This document shows positions 52,672-62,134 of a stretch of DNA of 64,000 bases, piece after piece. Position numbers and translations under genes: made by a program. The notes under the pieces were generated by a model, which worked only from the letters and a program-made list of their open reading frames with translations, did not search any database and had not been told where the DNA came from. Position 1 is the stretch's first letter. Every line of letters starts with the position of its first letter. The stretch is taken from the NCBI GenBank assembly GCA_021646415.1, contig SOEU01000010.1:1-64000 (forward strand), read 5' to 3'. The DNA is from Candidatus Brocadia sp. (GTDB lineage: Bacteria; Planctomycetota; Brocadiia; Brocadiales; Brocadiaceae).

Positions 52672-54081
52672 ATGAATGAAAGACCAAGACCATTTGTCCG
52701 AATGTTAATCGCGGGTTTCTTTTTTCTTGCCGCAGTCACCCTCAACATTTTATTGCCGCGTTATTGGCATAATATACCTGAAATTGTTAAGCATTTGCTT
52801 CTCATCTTCAGCGCGATAATGTGCGTTCATATCCTGGAGTATGCATACCTCTGGTGGGAAATTTTTGGGCATATAAGAAGTATTTTAAAAGAAACTCTTC
52901 AAGCCACACATCAGCTCATTGATAATAACCGCAGTTCTTTGGAAAAATTTTTACAAGCCTCCAACCGGCTCATCAGTTCAGCAGCAACCTGCGGGTTAAC
53001 GAATATCTATTGTTCCCGGAAAGATGTTAAGGGCGATATATATGATGCTGTAGAAAATGCTGAAAAAAGGGTATGGCTCCTCGGCATCACGTTCTCAGAG
53101 AATGTTCATCTCGACGAATTACTTTCTACACTCAGCAAAAAGATTTCGGACGGGCTCGATGTTAAAATACTTCTGCTTGACGTATTCCGGGATACAGCGG
53201 TCTTTAGAACATTGCTTGAAAGTACTGCCCCTGAGGTTGCAAAGATTATTAATATTAATAGATCAAAAATACAGCCAACAGACCCCTTCTTCCATCAACG
53301 ATTGTACAGCGACTTTACCCATGCCTTTGACAGACTTCGGAACTATCCAAATGTCACACCTATTGTTAGATTTTATGCGCATAATCCGGCCTGCTGGATG
53401 ATGATTGTAGACAACACCGCACACTTTCAACCTTATACATTTGGACGAAGCGCAAGTCAGCATTCATTGAATCTCTGTGTTGGCGCCAATATGCCGGTAT
53501 TCAAATTTCAGATGCAGACGATAGGAAAACCTTTTGAGATACTCGAAGACCATTTCAGGAAGCTGTGGCTGACGTCCAACGTGGATATGTTTCACATTGA
53601 GGCCCGAATAGCAGACCGTAATCGGATCATTAACGACATATTCAATTCTAATCTTTCATGGTTTCAACATGTGTACGAGACACTTCATGCATCCAGGGAG
53701 ACTATGCACTATGCAATTGACCGAAAATTCCCACGTCAACCCTGGGAATGGAAGCAGCTGTCGCTGAACGTTTGTTCTGAAGACTGTAAAACTGTTATCA
53801 GTGCAACCATCTGTGATTATTCTCGTGAAAGCATCTCTTTAAAAACAGAGGGTTCTTTTCCATTGAGCGAGGGGCAAATCGTTATTTTACAGGGCATACC
53901 TCCAGCAGAACCATTAACAGCCAATTTTATTATCGATCATTTCCTGAGAATAAAGAAATTCATGGTCAAACGAATAGTGAACGGGCCACAACCGACCATT
54001 GGATTACAGGCAATTCCTGAAAATGAGAAATATAATGGACAGAATCAAATTGACAGTGCTTTAACCGTTTCTTCCGGATAA
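52672..54081 (+). CDS. Membrane PLD-like/PilZ-like protein
   Basis: A 469-residue protein from ATG 52672, supported by GGAGG eight bases upstream. Two helices near the N-terminus (MLIAGFFFLAAVTLNIL; HLLLIFSAIMCVHILEYAYL) are followed by a helical linker and a domain that resembles the phospholipase-D superfamily fold as used in stand-alone sensor proteins (EKRVWLLGITFSENVHLDEL; LDVKILLLDVFRDTAVFRTL), without the HKD residues. The C-terminal about 100 residues look like a PilZ domain (ISATICDYSRESISLKTEG), which could bind c-di-GMP. It lies 32 bases before the Amt-kinase gene, so the two may act together. Domain calls are tentative. Confidence 0.6.
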   Translation: MNERPRPFVRMLIAGFFFLAAVTLNILLPRYWHNIPEIVKHLLLIFSAIMCVHILEYAYLWWEIFGHIRSILKETLQATHQLIDNNRSSLEKFLQASNRLISSAATCGLTNIYCSRKDVKGDIYDAVENAEKRVWLLGITFSENVHLDELLSTLSKKISDGLDVKILLLDVFRDTAVFRTLLESTAPEVAKIININRSKIQPTDPFFHQRLYSDFTHAFDRLRNYPNVTPIVRFYAHNPACWMMIVDNTAHFQPYTFGRSASQHSLNLCVGANMPVFKFQMQTIGKPFEILEDHFRKLWLTSNVDMFHIEARIADRNRIINDIFNSNLSWFQHVYETLHASRETMHYAIDRKFPRQPWEWKQLSLNVCSEDCKTVISATICDYSRESISLKTEGSFPLSEGQIVILQGIPPAEPLTANFIIDHFLRIKKFMVKRIVNGPQPTIGLQAIPENEKYNGQNQIDSALTVSSG

Positions 54082-54113
54082 TGAAACAAGATTACCTGGA
54101 GTAAGTGTCCCAT

Positions 54114-56159
54114 ATGGAAAGCATTCAAATAAACATCAATCACATCTGGCTTATGGCAGCGGCATGCATGGTATTCTTCATGCAACTCGGCTTCACCTCC
54201 TATGAAGCAGGCTTTGCACAATCCAAGAATGCCATTAGTGTTTCTATTAGAAACCTGATGGTTACTGTCATAGCTTCTTTGGTGTTTTATACCTTCGGAT
54301 TTGGATTTATGTTTGGTAAAAGCCATATGGGGTGGATTGGGTTAGATCATTTCTTTGCCATGGGAGTAATGGCACATCAGGGCAATCTGGCTTTCAGTTT
54401 TTTCTTTTTCCAGTTGGTCTTTGCCGCTACTGCCGCTACCATATTGACAGGTGCCATAGCAGAACGTTCAAATATTATTTCTAATATCTTAGGTATTATA
54501 TTTGTCACGGGCATAATCTATCCGGTTTTCGGTCATTGGGCATGGGGGAATCTCTTTTGTCCGGGGCAGTCCGGCTGGCTGGGAAGATTGGGGTTTATTG
54601 ATTTTGCAGGTTCCACTGTGGTACATTCGATTGGTGGATGGTTCGCCCTGGCGGGTGCTGTGGTTGTGGGTCCAAGAATTGGTAAGTATAACCCTGATGG
54701 TTCTTCAAATCGAATGGGGTTACATAACATTCCCCTGGCTACACTGGGTACCTTCTTCCTTTGGTTTGGTTGGTTTGGCTTTAACGGCGGAAGTCTTCTA
54801 AGGGCTAGTGCGGGCATCGGTCTTGTCATTACCAATACAAACCTGGCACCGGCTGCCTCTGGGGTTTCGGCACTAATACTGAATTACTTGATGGAAAGGA
54901 GGCTGGATGCAGGAAAACTCTTTACAGCTATACTGGCTGGTCTGGTAGCTATAACGGCAGGCTCAAACAGGGTAAGTCCAGATGGTGCTGTTTATATTGG
55001 TTTAATTGCCGGTATCGTGTCAATCATGGCCCAGGACTTTATTGAAAAGATATTAAAGGTCGATGACCCTGTCGCAGCTATTGCAGTTCACGGAGTGGGT
55101 GGTGTTATTGGCACCCTCTGCGTTGCTCTCTTCGCAGAAAAATCAACCCTCCTGGCAGAAAACGGCAACCGATTGTACCAGTTCGGTATCCAGGCTATGG
55201 GCGTAGGGGTAGCCTTTCTATGGTCGTTTGGGCTGGGAATGCTTTTTTTCTGGTGTCTTAAGAAGATCGTAGGTGTTCGTGTAAGTCCGGAAGAAGAAAA
55301 GAGGGGGCTTAATGTTGCCGAATACGAAGACGTGGCTTCATGGCTTGATTTTATTCGTATAACAAGGCTTCAAGACTTGAATATCGTTCTGGAGAAAAGA
55401 GTTGCAGAAAGAACCGAAGAACTTCAAAAGGCGAATATTGCACTTGAAAAGGCCAACAGACTGAAATCAGAGTTTTTGGCGACAATGTCTCATGAGCTTC
55501 GAACCCCGCTGAATGCCATCATCGGTTTTGCCGAGGTTTTAAGGGACGAAATCACCGGAACCCTCAACGAAGAGCAAAAAGAATTTGTGGGCGATATCCA
55601 TAGCAGTGGCCAACACCTGCTCAACATGATTAACAGCATCCTTGACCTTTCAAAGATTGAAGCGGGGAAATTAGAGCTTCAATTTGAAGAGTTTCCTGTA
55701 GAAGAGGCTATTCATGAAGTATTGAACACGATTGTGGGATTTTCTGATAAAAAAGGCATCAGTATACGCACCTATATCCACGAGGACATACCTTCTCTAA
55801 CGGCAGATAAAATGAAATTTAAACAAATTATGTTTAATTTGTTATCCAATGCCATCAAGTTTACACCTGAAAATGGCAGAATTACCATCAAGGCAAAACT
55901 TATAAACCAACATATCCAGATTGCCGTAAGTGATACGGGTATTGGCATCAGGCCAGAAGACATGGACAAATTATTTGAGGCGTTTCGTCAAATAGATGGT
56001 TCATATGCGCGCCATTACGAAGGAACAGGCCTTGGCTTGGCACTTATAAAACGTCTAATCGAATCGCATGGGGGAAAGATATGGGTAAAAAGTACGTATG
56101 GGAAGGGAAGCACCTTTACCTTTACGTTACCCATAAAACCGCCAAAAAATCTTTCTTAA
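54114..56159 (+). CDS. Ammonium channel-histidine kinase fusion (Amt5-like)
   Basis: About 681 residues. Residues to about 390 form an Amt/Rh channel: [11 protein letters not shown], the ammonium-site Asp in [16 protein letters not shown], and the twin histidines in VVHSIGG and [10 protein letters not shown] are present. A coiled-coil linker ([20 protein letters not shown]) leads to a histidine kinase with phosphoacceptor His in SHELRTPLN, then N box [15 protein letters not shown]1 DTGIGI and G2 GTGLGLALI. The Kuenenia homologue Ks-Amt5 is a described ammonium sensor kinase, so the same role is expected. ATG 54114 and GTG 54105 are both possible starts. No response regulator follows. Confidence 0.92.
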   Translation: MESIQININHIWLMAAACMVFFMQLGFTSYEAGFAQSKNAISVSIRNLMVTVIASLVFYTFGFGFMFGKSHMGWIGLDHFFAMGVMAHQGNLAFSFFFFQLVFAATAATILTGAIAERSNIISNILGIIFVTGIIYPVFGHWAWGNLFCPGQSGWLGRLGFIDFAGSTVVHSIGGWFALAGAVVVGPRIGKYNPDGSSNRMGLHNIPLATLGTFFLWFGWFGFNGGSLLRASAGIGLVITNTNLAPAASGVSALILNYLMERRLDAGKLFTAILAGLVAITAGSNRVSPDGAVYIGLIAGIVSIMAQDFIEKILKVDDPVAAIAVHGVGGVIGTLCVALFAEKSTLLAENGNRLYQFGIQAMGVGVAFLWSFGLGMLFFWCLKKIVGVRVSPEEEKRGLNVAEYEDVASWLDFIRITRLQDLNIVLEKRVAERTEELQKANIALEKANRLKSEFLATMSHELRTPLNAIIGFAEVLRDEITGTLNEEQKEFVGDIHSSGQHLLNMINSILDLSKIEAGKLELQFEEFPVEEAIHEVLNTIVGFSDKKGISIRTYIHEDIPSLTADKMKFKQIMFNLLSNAIKFTPENGRITIKAKLINQHIQIAVSDTGIGIRPEDMDKLFEAFRQIDGSYARHYEGTGLGLALIKRLIESHGGKIWVKSTYGKGSTFTFTLPIKPPKNLS

Positions 56160-56194
56160 CAATTGTTCATCGTAAGTCCAGCCGAAAGGTTTTT

Positions 56195-56465
56195 CCGATT
56201 TTTATGTAGGGCAAGGCATCGCCTGCCTGATCAAATGCGGCAATGTGATGCAATGCATACAGCCTCCATCATTGCAAGAAACCGTTCAACGTCAGAATCA
56301 TTCCCAACCAATTCGTTCATTCCACATCCCGCACAAATTATCCACGTGCGTACGAAATAAGTGGTAGGCGATGCCTACCCTACACGGTTACCAAAAACAC
56401 AACCCATTGACACGAGCCTTATGTAGGGCATGGCACTATGTAGGGCAAGGCACCGCCTGCCATAT
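56195..56465. repeat. Repeat cluster GTAGGGCAAGGC..GCCTGCC
   Basis: Several copies of TGTAGGGCAAGGCATCGCC or variants, with an inverted copy GGTAGGCGATGCCTACCC (about 56368-56385). It lies just before the IS110-family left end. It looks like a dispersed palindromic repeat family distinct from the two described above. Confidence 0.65.
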
Positions 56466-56571
56466 AAAATGTGATAATCATATAGAAGGCTCCTTCACAA
56501 TTCGATGCCAAATTGTATCATAAGGGCATCGTGAAATAAACGGTGAAAACGGTAAGAAAGGAGGAGCAGAT

Positions 56572-57588
56572 ATGAGTTATTTTGTGGGAATAGATTTACA
56601 TTCGGATAATAGTTACCTGGGAGTGATCGATAAGAAAGATAGTCGGATATTTGGCAAGAAACTCCCCAATGATCTTGGCATGATCTTAAAGGCACTGGAG
56701 CCATTTCAGAAGAAGATACAAGGGATTGCGGTAGAGTCGACATACAACTGGTATTGGTTGGTGGACGGATTACAGGCGGCGAAATACCAGGTACACCTGG
56801 CCAATCCTGCGGAGATGCAGCAGTATAGTGGCATGAAGTACACGGACGATACTTGGGATTCCTATTGGCTGGCACATCTGCTGCGTTTGGGCATATTACC
56901 GGAAGGGTACATTTATCCGAAAGAGATAAGGCCGATACGGGATTTATTGAGAAAGCGAACCATGTTGGTACGGCACAGAACAGCGCACATATTAAGCCTG
57001 CAAAACATGGTGAATCGCAATACGGGAAGAAAGGTGAACGTCAACGATGCGAAGAGGCTGAGCGAAGAAAAGATAAGCGAGCAGTTAACGGATGAACACC
57101 ACAAAATGGCCGTGCAGAGCGACAAGGCAGTGATAGACTTTTTCCATGAACAGATAGACCGGATAGAAAAGGCCGTACTGAAAGAGGTAAAATTACGATA
57201 TCCGTATGAAGAACTGCTCACCGTACCGGGGATAGGCAAGATATTAGGGATAACGATCATGCTTGAGACAGGAGATATTAACCGGTTTCCCACGGTATCA
57301 GATTACTCCTCATACTGCCGGTGTGTATCGTCCCAAAAGATATCAAACGGGAAGAAGAAGGGAGAGGGGAATAAAAAGAACGGGAACAAATATTTGGCGT
57401 GGGCGTATGTGGAAGCGGCAAATTTTATGGTGAGATATAGTGAACCTGCCAGAAGATGGTATCAACGCAAGGCAGCGAAGACGAACAAAATCGTAGCAAT
57501 CAAGGCATTGAGTAACAAGATAGCCAGGGCATGTTACTTTATCATAAAGGACCAAACACCGTTTGATCCGAAGAAATTATTTCACTAA
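56572..57588 (+). CDS. IS110-family (DEDD) transposase
   Basis: A 338-residue recombinase. The RuvC-like DEDD domain shows FVGIDLHSDNS (Asp8), GIAVESTYNWYWLVDGL (Glu) and KYTDDTWDSYWLAHLLR (Asp pair). The C-terminal Transposase_20 domain has LLTVPGIGKILGITIMLETG with the conserved serine region SDYSSYCRC after it. GGAGGAG lies before the ATG. IS110-family recombinases use an element-encoded bridge RNA to choose target and donor DNA. The gene is intact and full length. Confidence 0.95.
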   Translation: MSYFVGIDLHSDNSYLGVIDKKDSRIFGKKLPNDLGMILKALEPFQKKIQGIAVESTYNWYWLVDGLQAAKYQVHLANPAEMQQYSGMKYTDDTWDSYWLAHLLRLGILPEGYIYPKEIRPIRDLLRKRTMLVRHRTAHILSLQNMVNRNTGRKVNVNDAKRLSEEKISEQLTDEHHKMAVQSDKAVIDFFHEQIDRIEKAVLKEVKLRYPYEELLTVPGIGKILGITIMLETGDINRFPTVSDYSSYCRCVSSQKISNGKKKGEGNKKNGNKYLAWAYVEAANFMVRYSEPARRWYQRKAAKTNKIVAIKALSNKIARACYFIIKDQTPFDPKKLFH

Positions 57589-58010
57589 AACCGTGGGTGG
57601 AGCAGGGAACCAAAGAGATACGAAGTGGTTTATAAAACCCAAATAAAATGGAAACTGTTCCACTCACCAGAGAAAGGAGTAAGGGAAAGGGAATCCCGGA
57701 TAATTTGTCAATAATCAGTACGAGGGGTGGCAGAAGATTGCCCTGGAAAAAGCCATTCATGGGTTATTTAACACCCGAAAAAAGATATGTTTAAAGAGAA
57801 AGTCATGTGAAGAGCAAAGGCAAAGGAAAAAGTGCAAGAGAGGAGGATCAGATCAAAGAGATGAAAGAACAGGGAAGCAGAGGTATGTAAAGGAATGAAA
57901 GAATGGGGCAGTGAACCGGTATAAGGGTTGGTAATCAATCCATGAGATGTGATTGGGAAGCTGTTCCATGCATAAAATGGAGTCTGAAGGCATGATCTTC
58001 AAAGTCCGCC

Positions 58011-58194
58011 TATGCTGTGAGCCACAAGGGGTTGGCCGGAGAGCCACAGGTTTGTGACAAACAATTGGACACAGCATGGTACCAACGATTTTCTGGGGCA
58101 GCTACTTGCCAGGGGCATAAGGAATTTATCGTACAAGCACGTCCTCATGGAAATGAGGAATAATTCCTGAACGTGTGCTGAATTTGTTCAGCAC
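58011..58194 (+). ncRNA. Structured 3' region, bridge-RNA candidate
   Basis: A set of complementary segments: ATGCTGTG (58012-58019) with CACAGCAT (58070-58077), GTTTG/CAAAC (58050-58062), CACGT (58138-58142) with ACGTG (58171-58175) enclosing CCTCAT-GGAA-ATGAGG (58143-58158), and GTGCTGAA/TTCAGCAC (58175-58194). It lies in the gene-free 3' end of the IS110-family element, where IS1111-type elements encode their guide RNA. Folding was judged by eye; transcription is unproven. Confidence 0.5.
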
Positions 58195-58361
58195 GAGCCT
58201 TGATCCGGATGGGTGACTGGTGCTGATTTTTGTAATCCGTAACTACAAAGGAGAAAATACGGGTGCGGTCAATGAGGTGAATGCTTATGAGACAATATCA
58301 TTTTCGTGATAATAAAGGCAAAAAATCTTCGATTTTTTGCTCGAGAGAATTTTTTTTCGCT

Positions 58362-58406
58362 TGACAAAAGCCTTCTAATGGGTGACAAAAGCCTTCTAAT
58401 GGGTGA
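58362..58406. repeat. 21-bp tandem repeat at IS right end
   Basis: Two back-to-back copies of a 21-bp unit starting TGACAAAAGCCTTCTAATGG (58362-58382, 58383-58403), then TGACCC. The unit contains the sub-terminal inverted repeat. A related 19-bp sequence occurs inverted at 62495-62513. Confidence 0.85.
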
Positions 58407-58532
58407 CCCTGTGAACTCCTCTATGCGATGTTTACCAGTAATTTTCCATTGACAAATGTTTTACAATTAAGTAAACATAAACACATGCGTACAGTAAAGC
58501 AAAAAGAATGAAATAATTATGGAGTTAAAATT

Positions 58533-58712
58533 ATGATAACGATAAAGAAAGAGGCGCTGGAAGTAATTTCCAGACTGCCTGATTCTGTCAATATGGACGA
58601 TATTATGTATCATCTTTATGTTTTAGATAAAATTAGAAAAGGGCAAGAAGCGATAAAAGACGGTAAAATCATTTCAGTTGAAGAATTGAAAAAAGAAATG
58701 AAATCATGGTAA
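58533..58712 (+). CDS. Small antitoxin of a ParE-type pair
   Basis: A 59-residue protein reading MITIKKEALEVISRLPDSVN, then MDDIMYHLYVLDKIRKGQEA and KIISVEELKKEMKSW. The layout (N-terminal short strand-helix, central helix, end EELKKEMKSW) is that of RelB/StbD-like antitoxins. Its stop lies inside the start of the toxin gene, the usual coupling. It would neutralise the toxin and repress the operon. Confidence 0.85.
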   Translation: MITIKKEALEVISRLPDSVNMDDIMYHLYVLDKIRKGQEAIKDGKIISVEELKKEMKSW

Positions 58713-58990
58713 TCTGGTCTATTCCTGCAAAACAGGATTTGAAGAAGATATATGATTACATAGCAAGGGACTCGAAATATTATGCAAGAAAGGTTTCGCA
58801 AGGCATTGTAGAAAAATCTGAACTGTTACATAAATTTTCAAAAATTGGAAGAATTGTTCCCGAAATTGGCGAAACGAATATTCGGGAAGTGATTGTCTAT
58901 TCATATCGTCCTACTTACGAAATATCACCCGATAAAATTGAAATTCTCGCACTAATTCATTGCAAGCAGGATTTTTCACCGGCAAGTTAA
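58706..58990 (+). CDS. ParE/RelE-family toxin
   Basis: A 94-residue toxin of the RelE/ParE superfamily: VIWSIPAKQDLKKIYDYIAR, then GRIVPEIGETNIREVIVYSY and YEISPDKIEILALIHCKQDF. The pattern of R-E-x-x-V-x-x-Y-R-x-x-Y-x-I and the ending I-L-x-L-x-H match ParE. ParE blocks gyrase and RelE cuts mRNA on ribosomes; the motif does not decide which. It overlaps the antitoxin by seven bases and ends over the stop of DUF2442 on the other strand. Confidence 0.88.
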   Translation: MVIWSIPAKQDLKKIYDYIARDSKYYARKVSQGIVEKSELLHKFSKIGRIVPEIGETNIREVIVYSYRPTYEISPDKIEILALIHCKQDFSPAS

Positions 58991-59283
58991 ATCTTTTTCG
59001 TTAATGTTTTTTCGTCGGTTTCCATCCATGATGGTAGCGGTTCTCCAGTTGCTTCGTGATAGATAGTTTCCGGTGCCACATCCACGTCTCCAGGCCAACA
59101 TAAGACACCCAACTCAGGATGTATATATGCCTGTTTAAAATATTCAATGTCAGAAAAGCGGGCATATACACTACCTTCTTTTATGTAATCTTTGAAGTCA
59201 ACTATTCCGCTTTTCCCGTTTTCAAATGTGAGCTTAAGTTTGTATTCACCTATATATTTTATTTCTGTAATATCATAATACAT
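58987..59283 (-). CDS. DUF2442 protein
   Basis: A 98-residue protein: YYDITEIKYIGEYKLKLTFE, GIVDFKDYIKEGSVYARFSD and PELGVLCWPGDVDVAPETIY are the DUF2442 blocks. It is usually next to DUF4160, as here (14 bases apart), and the pair behaves like a toxin-antitoxin module in genome distribution, though activity has not been settled. AAGGAG eight bases upstream selects ATG 59283. Confidence 0.88.
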   Translation of the reverse strand: MYYDITEIKYIGEYKLKLTFENGKSGIVDFKDYIKEGSVYARFSDIEYFKQAYIHPELGVLCWPGDVDVAPETIYHEATGEPLPSWMETDEKTLTKKI

Positions 59284-59296
59284 TGAATCAATCTCC

Positions 59297-59557
59297 TTAT
59301 TCCAAAGGTTCAATTTTAATTAATGGTTTTTCCTGTTCTACGGCTTCCCAATTTTTCAGGAGTTCGTCTTTATGGAGTGCTGCCCACTCCATAATAAGCC
59401 CAAGTGCTCTTGGTGGTAAATATCCATTCAGAATTGAAAAATCGAGAATATTGATAGATATTTTATGATTTCCATAGCGAGCATGAAAATGTGGTGGATT
59501 GTGATCTTTGTGAAACATACTTATCACAATACCAAAAAATCTACATATTTCCGGCAT
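59297..59557 (-). CDS. DUF4160 protein
   Basis: An 86-residue protein: MPEICRFFGIVISMFHKDHN, PHFHARYGNHKISINI and LIMEWAALHKDELLKNWEAV. The HN-P-P-H-F-H-A-x-Y motif is diagnostic of DUF4160. It is the upstream partner of DUF2442. Function is unknown; toxin-like behaviour is suspected for the pair. Confidence 0.88.
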   Translation of the reverse strand: MPEICRFFGIVISMFHKDHNPPHFHARYGNHKISINILDFSILNGYLPPRALGLIMEWAALHKDELLKNWEAVEQEKPLIKIEPLE

Positions 59558-59655
59558 CTGGTTCCTCCTCTTCTTTGTTAAGTGTTATTAAAATCAACAC
59601 AAACACTCCTTGTCAACATTATTATTACAGAAATTGCCCTCTGATTGTCATAGCT

Positions 59656-59698
59656 AAAAAATACCCCCGCGGCCTCAACAGCTCAGGGGGTATTTTTT
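59656..59698. terminator. Bidirectional terminator-like hairpin
   Basis: AAAATACCCCC and GGGGGTATTTT are perfect complements separated by about 19 bases, with T and A runs outside. It lies between DUF4160 and a minus-strand ORF that would end into it. Confidence 0.75.
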
Positions 59699-59731
59699 GT
59701 TATCACTCTATATATACCAAAACGCTTGCTG

Positions 59732-59914
59732 TTAGTTTAAATTCTGTTCATTCCAGAGTTTGTCGATTTCGTTTCTAATTATATTTTTGATTTGCGATTC
59801 TTCGCTTAATTCCGGCGGGCTCAGGTTTGCATGTCTGTGCGTAATCGCACACAAACAGGCAACATTAACCCACCGATGGAAATTATCAAGGACTAATTTG
59901 ATCCAGAAAAGCAC
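59732..59914 (-). CDS. Short ORF, unrecognised, possibly a gene remnant
   Basis: A 60-residue frame (start GTG 59914) containing LDNFHRWVNVACLCAITHRH and ESQIKNIIRNEIDKLWNEQN. Amino-acid composition looks protein-like, and a terminator follows, but no family is recognised and no ribosome-binding site is visible. It may be the tail of a longer lost gene. Confidence 0.35.
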   Translation of the reverse strand: MLFWIKLVLDNFHRWVNVACLCAITHRHANLSPPELSEESQIKNIIRNEIDKLWNEQNLN

Positions 59915-59968
59915 GGCTTAAATACCCTGAATTTTATCCGTTGTTCGAATATTGCTCGCTAATCGTGA

Positions 59969-60187
59969 GAAGCAGCCCGTAATGCCGCTATTCTTACCGC
60001 TGTATTAAAATCGGTTCCACATCTATGGACAACCTTAAAGACCTTTATTGACGAAGGGAGATTAAATAAAGAATCACTACAGAAATTTGGATTTTCAGCT
60101 TTGAAAGGTTCTTACGAAGGCGCCTTGAGAGGTGGAATTGCTGCTGCAGTAACTGCTTCACGTCGAAAGTTGCTTGTGGTAAAATGA
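59969..60187 (+). pseudogene. C-terminal remnant of an unknown protein
   Basis: After a stop at 59966 an open frame without ATG reads AARNAAILTAVLKSVPHLW, then LKTFIDEGRLNKESLQKFGF and GALRGGIAAAVTASRR, ending TGA 60187. Codon usage and the helical, alanine-rich composition look coding, so this is probably the end of a gene whose 5' part was removed. Family not recognised. Confidence 0.45.
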
Positions 60188-60211
60188 TAAAAAGATGAAT
60201 ATGAGGTAGAC

Positions 60212-60319
60212 ATGACCAGTATCAAAGAGATAAAATTTACCGAATACGATATTAAATCAAATTGGAAATTGTATAAACAAACCTTCTCAGTAGGTACAGG
60301 ATATGAAGGAAAAAAGTAA
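60212..60319 (+). CDS. 35-residue ORF coupled to DUF5647 gene
   Basis: Begins MTSIKEIKFTEYDIKSNWKL after GAGG and overlaps the next gene by 17 bases. It may be a small partner protein or a truncated version of one. No family is recognised. Confidence 0.35.
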   Translation: MTSIKEIKFTEYDIKSNWKLYKQTFSVGTGYEGKK

Positions 60320-60578
60320 AGATTTTTTTATGAGAAACGCTGAATTAAGCACAGAGTTTAGTAAATATATTTTAGATCATCCTGAGATGGATAAGCTTTT
60401 TACAGAAGAAAAAGTAATTATATTTCTGCCGGAATTTGACCCAGAATTAAAAGAATTTAATCTCAATATGGCAAAAGAGATTGAGGACGAAGGCGGAAAA
60501 GTTATCTATGTAAAAGTAAAGCAGTTATCTCCAAAAATTCAATCGAGATTGGTTGGAGTAGAAATTGGGGTTAAATGA
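60303..60578 (+). CDS. DUF5647-like protein
   Basis: A 91-residue protein: NAELSTEFSKYILDHPEMDK, KVIIFLPEFDPELKEFNLNM and GGKVIYVKVKQLSPKIQSR. It resembles the DUF5647 family, small proteins often near toxin-antitoxin genes; function unknown. A following short frame (from 60581, MINREDIVFERGPLLISDL) is broken after about 23 residues. Confidence 0.6.
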   Translation: MKEKSKDFFMRNAELSTEFSKYILDHPEMDKLFTEEKVIIFLPEFDPELKEFNLNMAKEIEDEGGKVIYVKVKQLSPKIQSRLVGVEIGVK

Positions 60579-61315
60579 AGATGATTAACAGAGAGGACAT
60601 TGTATTTGAGAGGGGGCCACTCTTGATTAGTGATTTAATTTTTTTTCTGTAATAATTCATCAGGTAATTAAGGTGTCACCATATCTGATTTTAATAAGGG
60701 TAAACCGTTCCAAACGATTGTACCCATATCTATTCTCTTGGCGCTCTTGTGGGTAATTTTATAGGAAGCACGTGTGCCGTATTAATTTTTGAAGGGAGTA
60801 AATCCATCTTCCTGTCATTCTTTATTGAATCCGGTCTCTCTTTTTTTAACATCGTAAAACAAGACTTCATTATCCCGTTGGAAATCCTTGAAAGATGCGG
60901 CTTTGATTTGATTCAGATTGATAAGGTCGAACTTGATACAATCAAATTGGACACTATTAAACCAGACAAATCTAATTTAAGCATAACCAAAACGGACGGC
61001 AGCATTGACATTACGTTATTGAAAAGAGGATTAATTAACGTTAATACGATAGGGTACGTATATTAAGGGGCAATTAGGGCTTTATTTCTGACGTAACGAG
61101 TCTTTCGGGTTGTGCAGCCATAATCTTAAACCGCCGGTTTTTTTTTCATCCAGCCTTACATGGCCAGGTTTAAATACAAATTTTATATGGAAGGTATGAG
61201 AAATGTTGAAAGTAAAAGACAGAAATAACAGGGAAAAAGATTTTATTCCTTATCTTCCTGTCTTCCTCAGATGCCACTGAAGAATTAATCTTTTTTATAT
61301 ACTCCCCCTCTGACT
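60579..61315. other. Gene-poor stretch with only doubtful frames
   Basis: A 737-bp region. A frame at 60749-61066 (105 codons from TTG) has repeated DTIKLDTIKPDKS and no domain; I do not call it. A broken 23-residue ORF starts at 60581. The rest shows nothing I can name and resembles decayed accessory DNA. Confidence 0.4.
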
Positions 61316-61432
61316 TTGGCTTCCAAATTTAAGTATGGCCCATTCCCCGAATTGCAGTTTTACAGGGAAATCTTTGATCATATTATGTATAATTTGAAGT
61401 ATGATTTAAAATTCTTATTTGGAGGAATAAAA

Positions 61433-61627
61433 ATGGAGCTAACAATAGATGATAAGAAAATGAGAGAAATTATGAAGGACGTTATTATTGAAATGTTGAA
61501 GGAAAACAGAGAAGGATTTTGTAATCTTAATGGTGAATACCTGATGCATCTTTCCTGCAATATCCATAGGAATCCGTTGCGAGCCAAACGATCTCTAGCG
61601 TCTGCTTTTGAATACTGTAAACTTTAA
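61433..61627 (+). pseudogene. Truncated antitoxin-like gene
   Basis: From ATG 61433 (GGAGG seven bases upstream) the frame reads MELTIDDKKMREIMKDVIIE and MLKENREGF, the usual start of a widespread small antitoxin whose end is normally E-D-I-x-L-x-x-A-I-x-E-G. After residue 30 the sequence changes to unrelated HRNPLRAKRS, antisense to the next gene. The antitoxin end is missing. Confidence 0.55.
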
Positions 61628-61784
61628 AGCTCTGGTGGTAGAAACGGTAGATAGGGTCTTCGTAGCGCCAGTTACTGCTGCATTTTGTAGGAAGTTCCTC
61701 AAGGGAAGATAACTTAGTCTGAAGGTTTTTGAAGAGTTCTCTCACTTCTCTTCTATTATCCGAAGTGCTTGCTTTTTTTGCCAT
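61527..61784 (-). pseudogene. Truncated small ORF, partner of the broken antitoxin
   Basis: Reads REVRELFKNLQTKLSSLEEL and then SNWRYEDPIYRFYHQSFKVY up to KQTLEIV at about 61584, after which the sequence is unrelated. The NWRYEDPxYRFYHQSFKVY core is conserved in small bacterial proteins of unknown function. Both this gene and the antitoxin fragment stop making sense at about 61520-61585, which marks a recombination scar. Confidence 0.55.
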
Positions 61785-61792
61785 TATCTACC

Positions 61793-62134
61793 TCAATCTT
61801 TGTGCACCAACTCTTTTTCTATAGCTTTTTGAACGAGCTGGTTCAATGACAGACCCTTTTTGATAGCTGTTTCAACTACCCGTCTGTGCATCTCTGGCGG
61901 GATACGGACATTAAAACTTCCTTTATACGACCTCATGGGTGCTTTACCCATCTTTTTGCAAAGTTTTATATAGTCGTCTACTTCCTCATGGAATGCCTTT
62001 ATCAGTTCGTCTACGCTGCGGCCTTCAAAGGTTACCAGATCGTCTATTCCTTCTATTTTCCCGTGAAATACCTTATCCTCCGCACTAAAATGGACAGACC
62101 CTATAAAACCCTTATACGTTAAAACATCTTTCAT
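61793..62134 (-). CDS. hicB: HicB antitoxin
   Basis: A 113-residue HicB-family antitoxin. YKGFIGSVHFSAEDKVFHGK, DDLVTFEGRSVDELIKAFHE and EEVDDYIKLCKKMGK form the partly degenerate RNase-H-like fold; the C-terminal FNVRIPPEMHRRVV and LNQLVQKAIEKEL are a ribbon-helix-helix DNA-binding domain that autoregulates the operon. It overlaps the toxin stop by one base (TAATG). Confidence 0.92.
   Translation of the reverse strand: MKDVLTYKGFIGSVHFSAEDKVFHGKIEGIDDLVTFEGRSVDELIKAFHEEVDDYIKLCKKMGKAPMRSYKGSFNVRIPPEMHRRVVETAIKKGLSLNQLVQKAIEKELVHKD

Larger units (their letters stand above)
56471..58406 (+). mobile_element. IS110-family element with long 3' non-coding end
   Basis: The left boundary (56471) comes from comparison with the partial copy at 1-127. 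The right end is judged from a sub-terminal inverted match: TAGAAGGCT near 56483 against AGCCTTCTA at 58371 and 58390. Sub-terminal rather than terminal repeats suggest the IS1111 branch. The transposase is followed by about 770 bp without a gene, holding structured RNA-like sequence. A 21-bp unit is repeated in tandem at the right end, so the exact boundary is uncertain. No target duplication is expected for this family. Confidence 0.75.

Noticed and set aside
60749-61066. 105-codon frame with DTIKLDTIKPDK repeats
   Set aside because: TTG start without binding site and simple-repeat composition; may be decayed DNA.
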